Position numbers and translations under genes: made by a program. From positions 12,030,010-12,094,009 of the forward strand of contig CM025850.1 in NCBI GenBank assembly GCA_003952965.2: DNA of 64,000 nt. The letters run 5' to 3'. Positions 26,627 through 40,700 of the stretch are shown piece after piece. Origin of the DNA: Morella rubra. Lineage: Eukaryota > Streptophyta > Magnoliopsida > Fagales > Myricaceae. Each line of letters starts with the position of its first letter. Position 1 is the stretch's first letter. The notes under the pieces were generated by a model that did no database searches, was not told the origin of the DNA, and was given only the letters and a program-made list of their open reading frames with translations.

Positions 26627-28941
26627 TCAAAGGCAGTTTTCTCTGTTGGAGATCTCCACATTCTCCTCACTGTCCTTATCCTTACTATGAACTTCCAATG
26701 GTCCCAACTTTGCTTCTAGATGCTTGACTTTGTAGATTAAAGACCTTGCGTCACGAGCTTCTGCTAGCTGACTGGATGATGCTACCTGGCACACGGCACG
26801 AAAGTTTTTGATCGGATATATATGTGAGGGAGCAGTTGGCACTTTGTGATGTGTAAAGATTACAGCAGCTAAAGAGTGTAGGGAAGCTGAAGACAGTACG
26901 TAATAATAGGTTTCAAAATGTGTTCGGCCACCATCATTTTCAAACTTAAGCCCATAAAATACCAAGCACAAACATAACATGTTCTTTTCAAACTTCGGCC
27001 CACTATTTACACAACAATCTTATTGTTTCCTACTGAAGCCAAAAAATGACAAAACATGTACAAGAAAGAAGATTTGTGTATAAAGGGGGAAAATCAATCT
27101 TATTGCTATAGATTTGATATTTTAAAAATATCCTACAATCATAATGTCAAAAAATTCTTGCAATTTACAGGCTTCTGAGCAAAATCATCATTCTGGTTCA
27201 ATCTATCCTATAGAAATGCCAACTCCCGTAGAGCAATCAATCTCTAGTGCCATTTGCAATCAGAAAAGTAAGGATGTGAAGAACAGATGAACTGGTGACT
27301 AAGCACATGCCCTGGGGGTTCATCCAGATTTGGCACAAATCTAGATATCCTTAACCATCCGAGGACTTTCAAGTGTGTTACTTTCCACTGTCTCACAGTT
27401 CCCCAAGTTTCACTGACTTCAGCTCAAAAAGTACAAACTCAATTTCATGGCAAAAATTACACAACACCAAGCAGATAAAGGCTTCGCAGAAAAGCAAGTT
27501 TCTGTTTTGATGGCGACTGTGCAGGTTTTTAAATAAAAAAATCAGTCTGAAGAATTGCAAGTTTTCTCCAGCTGAGAAAAACACTATGCTTAGATCGTGG
27601 GACATTAGTTCGCCACCAGGGTCTAAGCTTGTATTGTGTTTCCTCTGTTTACTGTATGGGGGCTCTGCCTCTGTGTTTGTGGAACTGATTTGAGTTCATG
27701 AGGGTTCTCCTCTCTCATTTTATGCATCATCTGTAATCGACCAACTCTGAATAGATGATTTTGTTTGTAATATACTTACCAATTACCCAAGAAAAGAGCT
27801 GTTCAATGAAAAGCTTTTGTGGGTCTTGGCATTGCCAGGGGAAGCCATCATAAAGAAAAATTTCTCTCTAATTTTAAGAACAGATGACATTTGAAATAGA
27901 TGGTTCTTAGCACACCAGACCGACAGATAACTTGTCTTGATCACATACAATCAGCAAGTAATTTCAGGTTAGAAAACCATAGCACATTATCGTATCCAAC
28001 TATGCCCTGAGGCTTACCTTTTCTAGTTGCTCCACCCGTTGTCTCAGATGATCCTCAGATGCTTCTTTGTGAATACTTTGAAGAATACATACCAAGTGTG
28101 AATGGAGATTGTCTGAACAATGTTGTTCAATCACGCAGTAAGGTATAGCGGACTCACAACCCACTGCATAGAAAGGGCAGTTCACAAGCTTCATTGGACA
28201 GACTGTTATGCAATGCCTGTCCATCTCGCGTCTCATGATGCCGTCTGAGCATTTCTGCTCACAAGGAATTATTTTGAAAGGACAAATGGAATCATGCTTC
28301 TTCAAGTGACTGGCACAAAATCTAGAATTGCAGCCCTCATTGGCGCAGGTCATAGATTTGAAGCTGCAGTTGTGACCATGCCCAGCAAGCTCTTCTGCAG
28401 AGTTGAATTTCATGTCGCAGTGAAATGCATTCTTGAAATCAACATTCTTGAGCAAAGTCTGCGCGATTGCTTCCCTCCTATCTAACAGCCAAAACCCATT
28501 CATTTCCATCTCTTGAACAAAATCATCTATATTGTCTTCCCTCTTTTCACTCAGTAGCCACCCCGAAACCCTACTAAACAAATTCCTCTTTGAACTTGCA
28601 AAGTCATCCACAAAATCACCAATGATATCATAGGGATGGTCAGATGCTTCTGCCTCTCGACCATGTTCGGAGATAACAGATTCAGCCAAGAAAGTTTCAC
28701 TTCTCTGCATGAGATAGTCCACCATTTCTTTTCTGATATCAACGGCTACAGAAGCAGGGCTCCTGAACATATCACCCGTCGTGTTGTCAACACAAGCTGT
28801 CGCTAATCCTGGGACGAACACTTGAGCTATCTTGTGAACTATTTCTGTATCAGAAAGATCACATTCGAATGAGGGACAATCTTCTTTCGCAGATTCAATC
28901 CTCCGTGGTACAAGATCCGCATCACATGCAGGAGGATCCAT
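26627..28941 (-). CDS. TRAF-type zinc finger-related protein, right-arm copy
   Basis: This copy encodes the same 360 residues as the one at 11492-13806. Minus-strand exons are 28018-28941 and 26627-26785. I see no amino-acid difference between the two copies. Cys/His clusters of the TRAF-type zinc finger occupy about residues 170-265, and the C-terminal exon encodes a charged helical tail ending SNRENCL. The stop codon lies inside the 109-bp tandem repeat. The gene faces HST tail-to-tail and diverges from MED7. If the palindrome is an assembly artefact, this is the same gene or its other allele. Confidence 0.83.
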
Positions 28942-30442
28942 GCCAACGACACCTATAATAAAAGGATGGCCAGATAGGAGAAGTTAGCATGCGTTTTTAG
29001 GCAACTAGGAGGATCACTTAAAGAAACCAAAACTCTAGACCTCCATCAACAACTAGAGAACATTCCATTCGGAATTTTACCAAATGCATACAAATATAAA
29101 ACATGCTCAATTCAAGTCGATGGATTAACAGTTAACTCTTATGCACTGTCTAATTTTGCTAAATACCACATCTGGATCCATGTTGGAGATTCTCTATCAC
29201 CTTCTTATGGGTATCTGGTTTTGCTATCTTCTGTACGTATTCATCAAAGAATTACCAAAGCAGAATTACGTGTTCCAAAAGCCTCCTAAAGGCCAAGGGA
29301 TGCAAAAATATGCAGTATTATTCAAAACAAGAAAATGAATGCCTGCTATTCGTATTATCGTACCTTTAGCCTCTTCAACGTACAAGCTTTGCAGCTGTCG
29401 CTAATTTTGTAACGGCGAGGCGCTCGGCGTTTAACCAACTCTTTCAACGGCTTTTGTTCGTTGACTGAAGTTCCCAGTAACAGTAAATTTCCCCTGCAGT
29501 GTCCAGGATTTGAATTGATGTCCTTTCATTGAATGTTCCTTTGAATTGTGGCTCTTCTGAAGGGATTCAATTGAAAGTTGGAGGGGGCACGTCGGAGTCG
29601 AAGTTCGCGAGCTCTTTATACAAGTCTTTCCTCAAGTTCGGTCCCAGATGGAACGCAGCGTTTAGGCAAGTGTACCACACACCGTGTGGATCCAAATGCT
29701 GATGTGGAGGGTGAAGATTCTAGTAGACGCGTCAGTATTAGTTCAATTTTACCTCGTCCAGGTCTGCACGGCGCGCGGGCCTTTTCGTTCTCAACTTCTC
29801 ATCGTCTTGAGGTGTGTTCTCTCTCTCTGAACTTTTTTTTTTTTTTAGATTTTATTAAATTTCCTACGTTGCGACGGGGTTGGTTGCCAGGAAATAGGAG
29901 GAGAATAGCTGAAAAGAAAATGTCAAGTTGGATAGAGAAGTGTGCTGTGCTCGTTTGTTGAAATGCTCAACTCTAGAAAGCCAACTAGTTCAGCTTCAGC
30001 TCCACTTTGTTGAGATTTTGTTTTATTAGGTCCTAAAAAATGAACAAATTAGATTGTTTTTTTTTCCTCTGCTTTCTCGGCAACCAAACGAGGTCGATTT
30101 ATTTTAAAGCTTTCTGCGATATAAGATTTGATCTTTTCCCCACTCCTCCCTGGGCCGTGTCTCTCAGCGAGGAGATGACGGATTAGGGTATGATTAGTAA
30201 TGGAATTATGAATTTAGGCGTACTTTTACTTGAAGGAGCTACCTTTTCACTTTAGAGAGAAATTCAACCAATAAGAATAGAATTTTGCTGAGTCAAAATT
30301 GTTTCTGGCGTTCATTTTTTCTCGGGAAACAAACGGCGCCGTTAGGGCTTTTTATTTTCGTGACTGTTCAAGATTTTCATATGTGAGAATTTCATAACCA
30401 TTTTCTATATCTGTTTTAGGTTTCGATTAGGAAGACGTTTCA
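28942..30442. promoter_or_regulatory. Divergent intergenic region between TRAF gene and MED7, right arm
   Basis: This is the mirror of 9991-11491, with no length difference (coordinates sum to 40433 at both ends). It contains the likely promoters of both genes. The MED7 leader has a probable exon ending at 29811 (cttgag, then gtgtgt) and an acceptor just before the ATG at 30443. A 127-codon plus-strand open frame at 29578-29961 covers the leader exon but is out of frame with MED7. Confidence 0.55.
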
Positions 30443-32839
30443 ATGGCCACAGCTACTTACCCACCACCACCGCCGTACTACAGACTCTACAAAGATTACT
30501 TACAGAATCCAAAATCAGCTCCCGAGCCTCCCCCTCCTATCGAAGGGACCTACATTTGCTTCGGTGGCAGCTACACGGTAAGAATTCCCCATCTTTTTAT
30601 TTTCTCTTGCAAAATTTTCGTGAATTTTTCACAGTTTTGGCTTCTCAGTTCTGCCTTTGTATCACAATGTATCCTAAAGTTCTAGGTAGAAACTAATTTG
30701 TATTGAATATGTTGAAGAATTTTGTCCCCTGTCTGATATTGAAGCAAGAAATGAAAGATAAGGAGATTTGCTGAAAATGCTTCTCTTGAGTTTGTAGGTC
30801 TTTGATGCATGAATGGATCTTACTTAGGATAAGATACATTAACATTATATTCTGGAGTTTGTATGACTGAATGGTTGGGTCTCCCTTGTTATTTTATAGT
30901 TTCATAATTGATTTTGTAGCTATTAATTTATGAACTGTACTTGTTATATAGACTGATGATGTGGTTCCAAGCTTGGAAGAGCAGGGAGTACGCCAGCTAT
31001 ATCCAAAAGGACCAAATATTGGTATGAAATTGCACCGTTTTACTTATGTATCTTTTGCAAGTGGTAATTTTGAAGAAGTATGATTGGAGTCAAATAAGTA
31101 GTATTTTTCTTCTTTTTCTTTTTTTGAATGATAATCAGTGATATCCGTTACTCTATAAATGTTGTCTTCCTCCAAGAATAGAAGCTGTTTATGAGGCTGG
31201 TCAGCTTACAAGTATAATATATCCTTTCCTCTTCTGTCCCTTGTTTCCTGAATATGGTATAGTTTCTCCCTAGAAGCATGTAGAAAAAACTGTAAATGAA
31301 GTATTTGTAGGCAGACGCTTTTTCCTATCTTATGGTTACCCTTAATGGTTAATATCTTAAGCACATCATCCATCTGTGGGGCCTTTGAAAAATTGTTCAA
31401 AGAAAAACTATTCAACTATATTGAATAATTCTGTATTGCGAGTGTTTTTTTGGCTACCGGATTCTTCAAGCTGCTGTCTGCGTAAGATGATTATGTTTTT
31501 GTAGATTTTAAGAAGGAATTGAGGACGCTTAACAGAGAATTGCAGCTGCACATTTTGGAGCTGGCGGATGTTCTTGTTGAGAGACCATCACAATATGCAA
31601 GGAGAGTGGAGGACGTATCCCTTATATTCAAGAACTTACACCACCTTCTCAATTCGTTGCGTCCCCATCAGGTATATTAAAATTTTCTAATATTCGAGAA
31701 TCAAATATTTTGGTTTGTTTTTGGGACTCCAGTTTATCGTTTCATGTCTTTTTTCATGTAGGCTCGAGCTACATTAATTCACATTTTAGAACTTCAAATA
31801 CAACGCCGTAAACAAGCTGTGGAGGATATAAAGAGGTATGATGACCAGAAGTTTGAAATATTCTGCTTTGATTCCCACACATTGGAGATATGTTTTATCT
31901 GTCATTTGAGTGTCCTAAGTGAAAATTTTGCTGTGATGTTTATCTCTTGTAAGATCATTGAAGGGGTGACTTTATTTTACATATCATATTCATTGCTTTT
32001 TCGTTGTGGTGTTGCGTTCCATTTGTGTGTGATTTTGAGCCCCCCTATCAACTCTCTGTCGGACCTGTATTTTAACATGAACATCCCTAAATTACCGTGA
32101 GGAAAACATGCCCAGCTCTAAGGAGGATGATGAAATTGTTATGTTTCCATCACATGGGCTGCTTCAGAAGCATATGAGCCTGTCAAAGGAGGCGGATGTG
32201 AGATTTTGTTAGACAAACATACGAGCCTGATGTTTTTCTCTTCTTGAAAATAAAAAGTTTCCACTTCTGCTGTGAAATATCAGTAACCTTGCACGTGGAA
32301 GCATAAGAAAATTGATGGTTCAAATGAGCTTCTCTTTGTCCTCTGCCTGTAACTGCTAGTAGTTTCTTTGTTGAAGTTAGAAGGCAGCTTATGATATAAA
32401 GCACAATGTCAAGGTGTGAATCACGCATCCTTTTCCATGAGGGGGAAACGTCCACCTGCAAGACGATGTTATCTTCTCAAGTAGCTGGAACTATAAACTT
32501 TGAAGAGGACGTTGATCTTGTTCTGGCAAAAGTGTTAGAATGATTACTCTAGATGGGATGTTGTCTTGTATAGCACTATAGCGGATTGATTGAAGCTCAT
32601 CATTAGTATTGATATACTCTCTTTCCTGCTTTAACTGTCAATCAAACGGAGCTGTCTGTCTTTTTTGTTTCTTCTGGACATGTTTTATAGAAGTATGAAG
32701 TGATCAATGGTTGTGTGGTCACTGTGATAGCAGATTCTTATTAATTTTGTTCTGCCCTCTTTTCATTTGGTTGTCCAGGAGAAAAGAAGAAGCACAGAAA
32801 CTTCTCAAGGAATCGCTTGCAACCCTAGATGGACAATAG
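30443..32839 (+). CDS. MED7: Mediator complex subunit 7, right-arm copy
   Basis: This is an intact MED7 gene with exons 30443-30577, 30952-31021, 31505-31671, 31762-31835 and 32779-32839. They encode 168 residues from MATATYPPPPPYYRLY to LATLDGQ. It matches the left-arm copy exon for exon. MED7 is a nuclear Mediator middle-module subunit whose partners include MED21 and MED31. The last intron (31836-32778) is long. Most of it, with the last exon, is found again at 36027-36982, so this gene is the source or sister of that fragment. CPSF-A copy B starts 1.4 kb downstream on the same strand. Confidence 0.95.
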
Positions 32840-34236
32840 TGTAGGACTAAGGTGCTTTCTTTGAACCAGAACTGCCTGTGTTGTAGTTCGCTCAGCGAAT
32901 ATTCTGTTGTCAGAGACTCCAGGGAATCTAATTCATTAATGTTCTTGTCACATTAGATTACTTTTGACTTATGCCACTAGAGAACTTGACTACTCCAGGA
33001 TCCCACCCAAAGAAGCCCAATGGCGACGATTATAGGAAGAGTTCAACGAGAAACTAAAATCTGTCATTGCATGGGATTGTTGGACGCCGAGAAGCTCAAG
33101 TATTTTCATTCTTAATTGAGAAACAGAAGATGAAACGATTTCCATAATCCCTTTGCAGCTTACTCAGGGAGAAAAGATAGACGGATATTTAGCTATTTAC
33201 TTGAACTTTATTTATTTAATAAATAATTATAAAATAATTTCTTTCTCCCAGTCAAATTATCTATTTTCTCTTTTTATTACAATACTTTTAAAAAATTTAT
33301 TTAAATTATTTCTTTATTTTTTCATTAATTTATATATACAAAAATTTTAGTAAGCAAAGACCGCATATGGTTGGTAGTGAATCAACGGCTACTCAAATAA
33401 CAAAACAATGATGCACACAAAAAACCAAAAAAAAAAAAAAAAAATAGCTTATCCAAAGGTTGGACGTTAATGGCGTGGTAGGTCCATTTCTTGTTTCGGT
33501 TCTTTTGTTTTTTTTTTTATTCCCCTAAACACATTATTTGTATCGGTTCACTAGAAATTAACTTATTAAGGAGCGTTTATTTGCCTAATTTTTTGAGCAA
33601 AATTTCTACCACATTTACATTTTACAAATTTTAATAAATTTCACACTTTTACGCATACACTTCATATTTTTTACAAATCTTAATAAATTTTAACAAAAAT
33701 TTTTTTAAAATCTGTATTTCTCAAAATTTCGATAAAAAAACGCCCGGCGTGCTCCTCGTTTGAATTATATCTGTTATTGAATACAGACCAAACCACTGCT
33801 GAGAAATGGAAAAACCGAAAAAAGAATAAATAATTAGAACACATCGATTAGCACTCTATCTATTAGAAAAAAAGAAAAAGAAAAACCTTGATCAACGAGA
33901 AAAGGGTCAACGTCAGCAAGGATTTCCGTCTGACAGATCAAACGTGTTGAAGTCTCGAGAACTGCGGGCTGTCGTCTAAGGTACCAAATTACATAATTAA
34001 TTTTACCGTTTCCTCTTGCTTTTTCGCTTTTTCGCTTTTTCGCTTGGACCCTTTCGAGTAATCCTGCTACTTATGTCTCTCTCTCGTTCTCTCTTGCTTT
34101 CTCTGTACCAGCGATCTTGGTATGGCACCCCCTGGGAAGCTGACGCAGTTCTAAAAAGATAAGAACTTCAATCTTTTCCCGAGAAACAAACGGAAAACCC
34201 TAGCCCTGCCAAGTTTTAAGTTCAAACTAATCCTCA
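32840..34236. other. Intergenic: MED7 3' flank and CPSF-A upstream region, right arm
   Basis: This mirrors 6191-7593 with several small differences. Bases 33355-33445 hold extra sequence relative to the left arm (aataacaaaacaatgatgc near the A-run), and small indels occur near 33600-33720. The three-unit gcgaaaaa repeat appears on the opposite strand at 34020-34043. No gene is seen. The last 200 bp should include the CPSF-A promoter and 5' UTR. Confidence 0.65.
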
Positions 34237-35947
34237 ATGGCGGTTTCAGAGGATGAGTGTTCCTCCGCCAAGTCCCGATCGTCTTCGTCCGCGTCTAGCA
34301 GCAGCACTCACTACCTTGCTAAGTGTGTCCTCAGAGGAAGCGTCGTCCTCCAGGTCCTCTACGGTCACATTCGCTCCCCAGCCTCCCTCGACGTCGTTTT
34401 CGGCAAGGTTCGTTTTATTGAAGTTTTCCTTTTTCGTTTTCTTTTGGAAACTACATATTGTTATTGCACTGATGTTTGTTAAACGAATTGTTTGTAATTA
34501 GCAATTGGCTATTGCTAAGTTGTTTTTGCATTTTAATTGATTCTTAAGCACACTACAAATGTGTTACTTGTTAGTATTGTCGTGAGGAAACATACTTTTC
34601 TACACTATCCCATTTTGATAAAATTAGCAGGTATCTACCATCTGCTATCATGCGAGGCATATCAATGGAATCCCCACTTCAAGAATCTTACATCTTCAAA
34701 GCTGTATTTTTTTTTTCCTCTTTCTTATGAGAAGGAAGCTGGTGGTGAACCCCTTTATTAATGGTTGCTATCTTAATCCATGTCTGTTTTGTTGATGGCG
34801 ATTGTTCAGGAGACATCAATCGAGTTGGTAATAATTGGGGAAGATGGAATTGTACAATCCGTATGCGAGCAGCCTGTATTTGGCACAATTAAGGATATTG
34901 CCATCCTACCTTGGAATGAGAAGTTCCATGTACGAAACCCACAGGTCTGTTTGTTTATTCCTTTGGATCACAATACATCTGATTTAGGAGATTTATTCAT
35001 TCCCCTTTTATCAAGATAGAAGTAAATATATTTTTTGATTATAGATTTACGTGGTTAATAATATTAATTCAGGGTCGGAATACCAATTTTTGCCCTTTTC
35101 TTTTGTAGATGCTGGGTAAAGACATTTTGGTTGTAATTTCTGATTCGGGGAAGCTCTCATTTCTGACATTTTGCTATGAAATGCACAGGTTTTTACATTT
35201 TCTGCTGAGTTCATTCTATTCTAGTGGGAGACAGGAAGGGCTTTGTAGCTTCAATGTTTGATTTTTCAGGCTAGGTAACTTGTCACTAAGCGATGCTACT
35301 TTATTTTGGTTGTTGACATAGGTTTTTTCCACTGGCACATGTTCAACTTTCCGACCCTGGAAACTCAAGGTGGCAGCTTGGAAGAATGCTGGCTGTTGAT
35401 TCAAGGTAAGCCACTTTTGTGGTTAGGAAAGTTGGAATTGAATCGCCATGTTATTCAAACCTATGTGATCTGAAAAAATCTGAGTTGGACTAGATTAGAG
35501 TCCTAACAAGGAACTTGGAATTGTTGGAAGAAAACAATTGCAATGGATCATTTTTACTCTATGAAGCTAGGCACACGCATGCATGCTTTGCCAGATACGT
35601 AAAGGCACCAGTAGATTTCCTATCGATGAGTTAGTGTCAATGATCAGGCTACAGCCTACTTTATGCTTAAAAACATGTTATTTTATGGAACGGGCTCAAA
35701 CTTCCTTGTTAATACGTGTATGTCTTCTCTTTTTTCATCCCTTGGAAGTTCTGAAGGAAAAGAAAAGCATCTGAATACACAAGGCTTTGCCCAAATTCTA
35801 ACTTTCATGCTTTTCTCTTCCAGTGGCTGTTTTATTGCTGCTAGTGCATATGTAGATCGCTTGGCCCTGCTTTCTGTTTCAGTGTCTGATGGCAGTGATA
35901 TCATTGATGAGGTGTTTTCTGTTTCAATGTCTGATGACAGTGACAAG
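34237..35947 (+). pseudogene. CPSF-A/DDB1-family gene, copy B, exons 1-5 only
   Basis: Exons 34237-34407, 34810-34944, 35109-35188, 35322-35405 and 35824-35947 are intact and match copies A and D. Exon 4 here keeps the base that copy D lacks. Intron 4 is damaged: 418 bp against about 655 bp in the other copies, with many short deletions between 35475 and 35690. After exon 5 the sequence follows intron 5 to about 35982, then about 40 bp of unmatched filler, then MED7 intron sequence. Exons 6-15 are absent, so no complete product can be made unless transcription splices into a later copy. If the region is misassembled, this is simply the 5' half of the gene. Confidence 0.85.
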
Positions 35948-36026
35948 GTTAGAAATATACTTGCTCTTGTATTATAAAGCATACGTGAGTATCCACTACT
36001 AATCCTGACCCAGAAAACCTGCACTT

Positions 36027-36984
36027 GGAGATATGTTTTATCTGTCATTTGAGTGTCCTAAGTGAAAATTTTGCTGTGATGTTTATCTCTTGTAAGATCA
36101 TTGAAGGGGTGACTTTATTTTACATATCATATTCATTGCTTTTTCGTTGTGGTGTTGCGTTCCATTTGTGTGTGATTTTGAGCCCCCCTATCAACTCTCT
36201 GTCGGACCTGTATTTTAACATGAACATCCCTAAATTACCGTGAGGAAAACATGCCCAGCTCTAAGGAGGATGATGAAATTGTTATGTTTCCATCACATGG
36301 GCTGCTTCAGAAGCATATGAGCCTGTCAAAGGAGGCGGATGTGAGATTTTGTTAGACAAACATACGAGCCTGATGTTTTTCTCTTCTTGAAAATAAAAAG
36401 TTTCCACTTCTGCTGTGAAATATCAGTAACCTTGCACGTGGAAGCATAAGAAAATTGATGGTTCAAATGAGCTTCTCTTTGTCCTCTGCCTGTAACTGCT
36501 AGTAGTTTCTTTGTTGAAGTTAGAAGGCAGCTTATGATATAAAGCACAATGTCAAGGTGTGAATCACGCATCCTTTTCCATGAGGGGGAAACGTCCACCT
36601 GCAAGACGATGTTATCTTCTCAAGTAGCTGGAACTATAAACTTTGAAGAGGACGTTGATCTTGTTCTGGCAAAAGTGTTAGAATGATTACTCTAGATGGG
36701 ATGTTGTCTTGTATAGCACTATAGCGGATTGATTGAAGCTCATCATTAGTATTGATATACTCTCTTTCCTGCTTTAACTGTCAATCAAACGGAGCTGTCT
36801 GTCTTTTTTGTTTCTTCTGGACATGTTTTATAGAAGTATGAAGTGATCAATGGTTGTGTGGTCACTGTGATAGCAGATTCTTATTAATTTTGTTCTGCCC
36901 TCTTTTCATTTGGTTGTCCAGGAGAAAAGAAGAAGCACAGAAACTTCTCAAGGAATCGCTTGCAACCCTAGATGGACAATAGTC
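36027..36984 (+). pseudogene. MED7 3' fragment (intron 4 part and last exon)
   Basis: This is a near-exact copy of 31886-32841 with a constant offset of 4143 bp. It contains most of MED7 intron 4 and the full last exon (36922-36982, encoding RKEEAQKLLKESLATLDGQ and the stop). Exons 1-4 are absent. It is inserted between CPSF-A copies B and C. Its left edge follows filler sequence and its right edge passes straight into a degraded CPSF-A stretch. Confidence 0.92.
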
Positions 36985-37388
36985 TAAGGTGCGATGCCTG
37001 CGCTCTAGTTGTCAGCAGCTCTCTTGTCACACCTTGCTAGAGTCTACTGTCCTGTTATAGGAAGCAACGTCTGTCATTGCATCTCAAGGATCATGCTCCC
37101 CAGGTCGAAGCTCGTTTTCGGCAAAATATTGAAGTTTTCCCCGGGTTACACTTTTCTGAGTTTGTTAATTTTAATTAGCAATTATTGCTAAGGTTTTTGC
37201 ACGCTTAAGCAATGCTACAAATGTGATTACTTGTTAGTGTTGTCGTGAAGGAAACATACCAGACACACTCACCATCTTGCACAAACGTTCTAAAAAGCAG
37301 GTAGCCCTCTTTTACAAAGATCCTTGATCGAGGCATGCTAAGTGAATAGGTCCTCTACACAGAATCGTTACATCTTTTTCAAAGCTGA
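36985..37388 (+). other. Low-fidelity copy of CPSF-A exon 1/intron 1
   Basis: Recognisable pieces of the CPSF-A 5' end occur in the right order but with frequent small indels and substitutions: caccttgctagagt (exon 1), cgttttcggcaa (end of exon 1), ttttaattagcaatt, and tgttagtgttgtcgtga of intron 1. At 37389 the sequence jumps back within intron 1 and becomes clean (attgtttgtaattagc). A poor copy directly followed by a perfect restart looks like uncorrected read sequence at an assembly joint. Confidence 0.75.
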
Positions 37389-37712
37389 TATTGTTTGTAA
37401 TTAGCAATTGGCTATTGCTAAGTTGTTTTTGCATTTTAATTGATTCTTAAGCACACTACAAATGTGTTACTTGTTAGTATTGTCGTGAGGAAACATACTT
37501 TTCTACACTATCCCATTTTGATAAAATTAGCAGGTATCTACCATCTGCTATCATGCGAGGCATATCAATGGAATCCCCACTTCAAGAATCTTACATCTTC
37601 AAAGCTGTATTTTTTTTTTCCTCTTTCTTATGAGAAGGAAGCTGGTGGTGAACCCCTTTATTAATGGTTGCTATCTTAATCCATGTCTGTTTTGTTGATG
37701 GCGATTGTTCAG

Positions 37713-40700
37713 GAGACATCAATCGAGTTGGTAATAATTGGGGAAGATGGAATTGTACAATCCGTATGCGAGCAGCCTGTATTTGGCACAATTAAGGATA
37801 TTGCCATCCTACCTTGGAATGAGAAGTTCCATGTACGAAACCCACAGGTCTGTTTGTTTATTCCTTTGGATCACAATACATCTGATTTAGGAGATTTATT
37901 CATTCCCCTTTTATCAAGATAGAAGTAAATATATTTTTTGATTATAGATTTACGTGGTTAATAATATTAATTCAGGGTCGGAATACCAATTTTTGCCCTT
38001 TTCTTTTGTAGATGCTGGGTAAAGACATTTTGGTTGTAATTTCTGATTCGGGGAAGCTCTCATTTCTGACATTTTGCTATGAAATGCACAGGTTTTTACA
38101 TTTTCTGCTGAGTTCATTCTATTCTAGTGGGAGACAGGAAGGGCTTTGTAGCTTCAATGTTTGATTTTTCAGGCTAGGTAACTTGTCACTAAGCGATGCT
38201 ACTTTATTTTGGTTGTTGACATAGGTTTTTTCCACTGGCACATGTTCAACTTTCCGACCCTGGAAACTCAAGGTGGCAGCTTGGAAGAATGCTGGCTGTT
38301 GATTCAAGGTAAGCCACTTTTGTGGTTAGGAAAGTTGGAATTGAATCGCCATGTTATTCAAACCTATGTGATCTGAGGTCATTTTTTTTCTTCTGAAAAT
38401 CTGAATTCTCATTTTATTTCTTCTTTCCCCATCTGTTGGACTAGATTAGAGTCCTAACAAGGAACTTGGAATTGTTGGAGCCCTTGCTGTAGAGTAGTGC
38501 GGTAACAATCCGCAACTGCAATGGATAGTAGCTCTGTGGTGTTGGCATTTTTATTTTGTGGAAATCTCTATGAAGCTAGGCACACGCCTTGGCATGCATG
38601 CTTTGGGATGATAAGTAATTCATGGATAACTGCCTGTGTCAGATACGTAAAGGCACCAGTAGATTTCCTATTAAGTGTTGTGACGAAAGTATGTGAGGAA
38701 GATTCGATGAGTTAGTGTCAATGCTGATCAGGCTATATGTTTAGCAGCCTAAAGTGTAATGTTTTTGCTTTATGCTTATGAAAAAAGTGAAAAAAATAGA
38801 AAAGAAAGAGATGCATGTTATTTTATGGAACGGGCTCAAACTTCCTTGTTAATACGTGTATGTCTTCTCTTTTTTCATCCCTTGGAAGTTCTGAAGGAAA
38901 AGAAAAGCATCTGAATACACAAGGCTTTGCCCAAATTCTAACTTTCACGCTTTTCTCTTCCAGTGGCTGTTTTATTGCTGCTAGTGCATATGTAGATCGC
39001 TTGGCCCTGCTTTCTGTTTCAGTGTCTGATGGCAGTGATATCATTGATGAGGTGTTTTCTGTTTCAATGTCTGATGACAGTGACAAGGTTAGAAATATAC
39101 TTGCTCTTGTATTATAAAGCATACTATAACGTGAGTTGTTTTCTGTATCTATAAAAGAGAAAACAGTATGTGGAACTACTCTGTTTTCCACTTTCAAAAG
39201 AGATATTTTCTGGACCTACTATTAAGTGCTTTCCCACCGAATTATGGTTATGAATTTTCCAATGATTGCATTACTTTTTCATTGAAAAGCCAAAAGGGTA
39301 TAAAATCCTCAATGAAGTGTACCTGTGGAAGTGGTAAGAGACATTCTTTGAGCTTTTGAATGAGGGACTAGTTTTGGGACTTCCAACAAGGAAATGTCAA
39401 CCATATTTTGGGTTGGGGGGGAGCATTTTATTTAATTTTATTACGCCTTCTGGTGACCCTAGAATATCACAAGGAGTTACTGAAATTCTATCGTCTTATA
39501 TATACAGAGAATAATTTACCCTTCTGAACATGAAGGGGATGCAAGTATTGCCAGAAACATCCGGAAAAATGGTATACGTGGTACTATATGGGGCATGTGC
39601 TTTATTTCACAAGATGCTAGTCAACCAAGTAAAGAGCATCATCCTGTTCTGGCCATCCTTCTTAATAGGTATGCCAATTATTTGTAAAGGGGGGGCATAG
39701 TCTGTTTATCATTGCTTATGTAGCTGTAGGATGAAAGTTATCCTTTATTTCTATTCTGTTGGTGTTTTGCTAAGGTAGATTCAACTACAAATCAAAATTT
39801 GGACTGCAGGCCAGGAGAAGTATTGAATGAACTGCTGTTGTTGAGATGGAATGTTAGAGAATGTGCTTTATATGTTCTCTCTCGGTATCTTGAAGCTGGA
39901 CCCCTAGCGCATAATATTGTTGAAGTTCCACACTGCCATGGATTTGCCTTTCTGTTCAGGGTTGGTGATGCTCTCTTGATGGATCTTAGAGATGCTAACA
40001 AGCCGTGCTGTGTCTATCGAACAAGCTTAAATTTTTTACCTAATGCAGTGGATGAGCATAATTTTGTTGAAGATTCAATTAGAGTACAGGATGTTGATGA
40101 TGAAGGTTTATGTAACGTTGCTGCCTGTGCCCTGCTGGAGCTCAGGGATTATGATCCTATGTGTATAGATGGTGATACTGGCAATGTGAATTCAACCTAT
40201 AAACATATATGCTCTTGGAGTTGGGAACCAGAAAAACATCAAAATCCGAGGTTAATTTTTTGCGTAGATTCTGGAGAATTTTTCATGATTGAAATTTGCT
40301 TTGATTCTGATGGACTTAAAGTTAATCTATCTGAGTGTCTCTATAAGGGTCTACCATGTAAGGCGCTTTTGTGGGTTCATGGTGGATATCTGGCTGCACT
40401 GGTTGAGATGGGGGATGGGATGGTCCTTGCATTGGAAAGTGGAGGATTGCATTATACAAGTCCTATTCAAAACATTGCACCAATATTAGATATGTCAGTC
40501 GTGGATTATCATGATGAGAAACATGATCAAATAGTGGCACCAGAAGGTTCTTTAAGGATTATTCGTAGCGGTATAAGCGTAGAAAAACTGTTGCGGACTG
40601 CTCCTATTTATCAAGGCATAACTGGTACTTGGACAGTTCGAATGAAAGTAACTGATTCGTATCATTCTTTTCTAGTACTATCATTTGTTGAAGAGACCCG

